A stretch of DNA of 8,178 nt, from the NCBI GenBank assembly GCA_002683775.1, contig NYTT01000034.1:1-8178 (forward strand), written 5' to 3'. Each line of letters begins with the position of its first letter. Position 1 is the stretch's first letter. Made by a program: the position numbers and the translations under genes. The DNA comes from Flavobacteriales bacterium. Its GTDB lineage: Bacteria > Bacteroidota > Bacteroidia > Flavobacteriales > BACL11. Of this stretch, positions 5,773 through 8,178 are shown piece after piece. The notes under the pieces were generated by a model. The model was given only the letters and a program-made list of their open reading frames with translations, did not search any database and was not told where the DNA came from.

Positions 5773-7206
5773 TTAGGAGAGAGTTAGTTTCTTTTCAATA
5801 TCAACTAAATATCCTTTAAACCGTTTATCTGTGTCAGCTAAATTATTCACAGTTTTGCATGCATGTAGTACAGTTGCATGATCTTTGTTTCCACAATGCT
5901 TTCCAATCATAGCAAGAGAGCTTTTGGTCATTTGTTTAGAAAAGTACATTGCTAATTGTCTGCATTGAACAATCTCTCTTTTTCTAGTTTTTGATTTCAT
6001 TGTTTCTATAGGAATGTCAAAATAATCACATATAACTTTTTGAATAAAATCTATCGATACTTCTCTGACTGTATTCTTAACGAATTTATCTAGCATGCTT
6101 TTTGCTAAGTCTATAGTTATTTCTTTTTTATTTAGAGATGATTGAGCTAAAAGTGAAATTAGAGCGCCTTCAAGCTCTCTTACATTTGAAGTAATCGAGT
6201 ATGCTATATATTCTATAACCTCAAAAGGAATTTCAATACCATCTTTCTTAATTTTCTTTTTAAGAATTGCAAGTCTAGTTTCTAGTTCAGGTGATTGAAG
6301 GTCAGCAGAAAGTCCCCACTTAAATCTAGATAATAGTCGTTGCTCCATTCCTACTATATCAACAGGCGCTTTATCTGAAGTTAGAATAACTTGTTTTTTG
6401 TTTTGGTGTAAATGATTAAATATGTGAAAAAATACATCTTGTGTCTTTTCTTTTCCACACAAAAATTGAACATCATCAATAATTAAAACATCTATTGATT
6501 GGTAGAAATGAACAAAATCATTTTTTTTATTATCCATTATAGAATCAACAAATTGTGTTTGAAATTTATCAGCTGATACATAAAGAACTGTTTTTTCAGG
6601 ATGATTATTTTTAACTTCTATTCCAATAGCATTAGCAAGATGAGTCTTACCTAATCCACCATTTCCATAGATAAATAATGGATTGAATGATGTTCCTCCA
6701 GGATTTTGAGCTACAGCAAATCCAGCAGAACGAGCTAGTCTATTGCAGTCTCCTTCAATAAATGCATCAAAAGTATAAGATTCATTTAATTGTGGGTTAA
6801 TATTGATTTTTTGAAGACCAGGAATGATAAACGGATTCCTAATTACAGATCCAGGTCTCATATCTATAGGCATGTTTATTGGGTCATTTTTCAATGCTGA
6901 TTGCCCACTGCTTGGTATTTTTGTTATGTAAGGTTTTTTTGAACCGCTGTTGTCAAGTAAGATATTGTATTCTAATTTAGCGTCTTTTCCTAGTTCTCTT
7001 TTGAGAGTTTTCTTTATAAGTGTAATGTAATTATTTTCAAGCCATTCATAAAAAAATTGGCTAGGAACTTGAATAGTTAAAATTTTCTCATTTATTGCAA
7101 CTGCAGTGATAGGTTTAAACCATGTTTTGTAATTTTGAGGTGTAACATTATCTCTTATAATATTAAGACAATTATTCCATATTTCAGTGTAACTTCTTTC
7201 AGACAT
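5773..7206 (-). CDS. dnaA: Chromosomal replication initiator protein DnaA
   Basis: A full-length (477-residue) AAA+ initiator that binds DnaA boxes, melts the origin and helps load the replicative helicase. Domain I spans about 1-85 and contains the typical NYKTWFKPI (25-33). Domain II is a short proline- and asparagine-rich linker (about 86-140). Domain III opens with YTFDAFIEGDCNRLA (144-158) and carries Walker A GNGGLGKT (181-188), Walker B VLIIDD (240-245), sensor 1 ILTSD (274-278), the arginine-finger region around R294 in LLSRFKWG, and sensor 2 R343 in NVRELEGAL. DNA-binding domain IV covers about 383-477 and includes the signature GNKDHATVLHAC (439-450). No key residue is missing. The ATG at 7206 gives the expected start of domain I. 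It heads a tight operon with the phosphatase (4-bp gap) and the methyltransferase. A candidate promoter lies about 50 bp upstream. The 185-bp upstream gap contains no DnaA-box cluster, so the window does not show the origin. Confidence 0.98.
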   Translation of the reverse strand: MSERSYTEIWNNCLNIIRDNVTPQNYKTWFKPITAVAINEKILTIQVPSQFFYEWLENNYITLIKKTLKRELGKDAKLEYNILLDNSGSKKPYITKIPSSGQSALKNDPINMPIDMRPGSVIRNPFIIPGLQKININPQLNESYTFDAFIEGDCNRLARSAGFAVAQNPGGTSFNPLFIYGNGGLGKTHLANAIGIEVKNNHPEKTVLYVSADKFQTQFVDSIMDNKKNDFVHFYQSIDVLIIDDVQFLCGKEKTQDVFFHIFNHLHQNKKQVILTSDKAPVDIVGMEQRLLSRFKWGLSADLQSPELETRLAILKKKIKKDGIEIPFEVIEYIAYSITSNVRELEGALISLLAQSSLNKKEITIDLAKSMLDKFVKNTVREVSIDFIQKVICDYFDIPIETMKSKTRKREIVQCRQLAMYFSKQMTKSSLAMIGKHCGNKDHATVLHACKTVNNLADTDKRFKGYLVDIEKKLTLS

Positions 7207-7254
7207 TTCTTGGTTCTAATTTATCAGTTGGTTGCTTTGATTATTATTTTGATG

Positions 7255-7266
7255 TTAGCAAATATG
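7255..7266 (-). promoter_or_regulatory. Candidate -7 promoter element for dnaA
   Basis: On the minus strand CATATTTG (7266-7259) matches the Bacteroidota -7 consensus TAnnTTTG at all but the first position. It is followed by CTAA, so the core ATATTTGCTAA is identical over 11 bp to the core ahead of ftsB. Transcription from here would give a leader of roughly 45-50 nt before the dnaA ATG. The -33 region is only A/T-rich, without a clear TTG. Confidence 0.4.
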
Positions 7267-7317
7267 AAAAAGATATTGTTAATATAAAAGAAAATAATGA
7301 CTTGACTTTAAACTTTT

Positions 7318-7336
7318 TTTTACATGTAAAATTTAC
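7318..7336. repeat. Overlapping palindromes with TTTAC/GTAAA half-sites upstream of dnaA (possible operator)
   Basis: TTTTACATGTAAAA (7318-7331) is a perfect 14-bp palindrome. It overlaps a second, odd-centred one, GTAAAATTTAC (7326-7336), so three TTTAC/GTAAA half-sites alternate in 18 bp. A fourth GTAAA lies at 7372-7376. The cluster sits about 50-75 bp upstream of the candidate dnaA -7 element, a normal place for a transcription factor site. It is AT-rich and could be chance; no regulator is identified. Confidence 0.35.
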
Positions 7337-7345
7337 TAGAGAAGG

Positions 7346-7378
7346 TATTTTCTTTTTTTTTAAAAAAAATAGTAAATA
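7346..7378 (-). terminator. Possible AT-only hairpin terminator of the 5'-nucleotidase gene
   Basis: An imperfect palindrome centred on 7362 pairs 7346-7361 with 7363-7378 at 14 of 16 positions, built around a T9-A8 run. It begins 14 bp past the metallophosphatase stop codon on the minus strand. An RNA copy would form an A/U stem followed by mixed A/U sequence. There is no GC stem or clean U-tract, so the assignment is tentative; the run could instead be curved DNA upstream of dnaA. Confidence 0.25.
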
Positions 7379-7391
7379 TAAGATTTTTGGG

Positions 7392-8178
7392 CTATGATTT
7401 AATAAATATTGGCTTGCTTGAAACTTTTTTCAAACCATTATATTGATTAAAATTAAAATCTACTTTGCCAAGATTAATTCCTGCCCATCCTACTTGGTTG
7501 ATAAGTACTTCTTTTTTTTCAAGATTTAAGATGCTAATGGGTTTTTTAAGAAAGGTGTGTGTATGTCCACCTATTATTAAATCTATGTTGCATGTTTTTT
7601 TTGCAAAAGTGATATCAGATAATTTATTTGACTTATATTTAAATCCAAGATGTGAAAGACATATAATTAAATCGCAATCTTCTTTGTTTTTTAAAATATC
7701 AGAATAGTAATTTGCTTGCTTGACTGGATCTAGGTATTTAGTGTTTTTATATAATTTTTTTGGAACAAGACCTTCAAGTTCTATACCAATTCCAAATACA
7801 CCAATCTTAATTCCTCCTTTATTAAATATTTTATATGCTTGAAATTTATCTTTTAGTATTGTTTCTGAGAAATCATAATTTGCTGTTAAAAAGGGAAATT
7901 TTGCTAAAGGTAACTGCTTTTTAAGCCCAATTAGACCATTGTCAAAGTCATGATTTCCCAATGTTGCGGCATCATATTTCATCTCGCTCATAAGTTTAAA
8001 TTCTAATTCGCCACCATAAAAATTAAAGTATGGTGTACCTTGAAATATATCTCCAGCGTCTAATAGTAATACATGATCTTCAGTTTTTCTAATTGAATTA
8101 ATTAGTCCTGCTCTTTGCGCCATCCCACCAAGTCCTTTATTTCTTCCGCTTGTAAAAGGATGTATATGACTATGTGTA
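7392..8178 (-). CDS. 5'-nucleotidase/UshA-type metallophosphatase domain protein, N-terminus outside window
   Basis: The frame is open from the right edge (first whole codon 8177-8175) to TAG 7394-7392, giving 261 visible residues. It is a calcineurin-like metallophosphatase of the UshA/5'-nucleotidase family, a binuclear-metal enzyme that removes phosphate from nucleotides, usually outside the cytoplasm. Motifs in order are THSHIHPF at the edge (end of the metal-binding D-x-H-x-H segment), LLLDAGDIFQGTPYF, ATLGNHDFDNG, LIICLSHLGF and DLIIGGHTHTFL; together these supply the metal ligands. The Met at 8123 is not the start, because THSHI and GRNKGLGGM lie in frame upstream of it and are family sequence. 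The true start and any export signal are beyond 8178. No C-terminal nucleotide-binding domain follows. In flavobacteria that domain is, as I recall, often a separate neighbouring gene, which could lie just outside the window. It runs in the same direction as dnaA, 185 bp before it, and is probably a separate transcript. Confidence 0.92.
   Translation of the reverse strand, partial: THSHIHPFTSGRNKGLGGMAQRAGLINSIRKTEDHVLLLDAGDIFQGTPYFNFYGGELEFKLMSEMKYDAATLGNHDFDNGLIGLKKQLPLAKFPFLTANYDFSETILKDKFQAYKIFNKGGIKIGVFGIGIELEGLVPKKLYKNTKYLDPVKQANYYSDILKNKEDCDLIICLSHLGFKYKSNKLSDITFAKKTCNIDLIIGGHTHTFLKKPISILNLEKKEVLINQVGWAGINLGKVDFNFNQYNGLKKVSSKPIFIKS

Noticed and set aside
5843..5851. TTATTCACA, a match to the DnaA-box consensus TTATnCACA
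   Set aside because: A single copy inside dnaA coding sequence, with no cluster and no DNA-unwinding-type element beside it; chance is a sufficient explanation.
7302..7310. TTGACTTTA resembling a sigma70 -35 box on the plus strand
   Set aside because: No plus-strand gene follows, and Bacteroidota promoters use TTG/TAnnTTTG elements instead.
7207..7391. Replication origin in the gap upstream of dnaA
   Set aside because: The gap is AT-rich, but I found no repeated DnaA boxes; TTATCAGTT at 7221 is too far from consensus.
7465..7707. Plus-strand open frame opposite the metallophosphatase gene
   Set aside because: It is the antisense of the GGHTH and SHLG motif region, so the real frame is the minus-strand enzyme.
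8121..8123. ATG at 8123 as the start of the metallophosphatase
   Set aside because: In-frame upstream codons give THSHIHPF and GRNKGLGGM, the conserved metal-binding N-terminal segment, so the gene continues past the window edge.

Overview
The window is AT-rich DNA from a Bacteroidota bacterium, most likely a marine-type flavobacterium (Flavobacteriales). Four things point there: a type IX secretion (T9SS) C-terminal sorting domain at the left edge, a DivIC/FtsB-like protein next to methylmalonyl-CoA mutase (a pairing I recall from Flavobacteriia), a dnaA / low-molecular-weight phosphatase / RsmI-like methyltransferase cluster, and TAnnTTTG-type promoter elements instead of sigma70 boxes. Species cannot be named from this window.

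Layout. Positions 2-1192 (+ strand) hold the last 61 codons of a secreted T9SS cargo protein. Six bases later comes an outer-membrane beta-barrel-like protein whose mature N-terminus carries a twin-cysteine CCSGG motif. These converge, with an 11-bp gap, on a long minus-strand block. Read in its own direction (right to left), that block starts with the 3' part of a 5'-nucleotidase/metallophosphatase (8178-7392, truncated by the window edge). A 185-bp AT-rich gap follows, with a palindrome cluster and a candidate dnaA promoter. Next is dnaA (7206-5773), then the phosphatase (4 bp later), then the methyltransferase (8-bp overlap, forced TTG start). After an 81-bp gap with a second candidate promoter come ftsB/divIC (4528-4211) and methylmalonyl-CoA mutase (4218-1204, overlapping ftsB by 8 bp).

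How the genes fit together. One cluster couples replication initiation (DnaA) to a phosphotyrosine-type phosphatase and a probable rRNA-modifying methyltransferase. The second couples a divisome coiled-coil protein to the B12 enzyme linking propionyl-CoA metabolism to the TCA cycle. The two candidate promoters share an identical 11-bp core (ATATTTGCTAA on the coding strand), so the clusters may be expressed in a similar way.

The most unusual object is the mutase. What is normally a pair of adjacent genes (small non-catalytic subunit and large catalytic subunit) is one uninterrupted 1004-codon frame. Its N-terminal half is a shortened small-subunit barrel and its C-terminal two thirds is a complete catalytic large subunit with every recognisable active-site residue. 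I saw no tRNA, rRNA, CRISPR array, insertion sequence or integrase, and no gene-free stretch longer than 300 bp.
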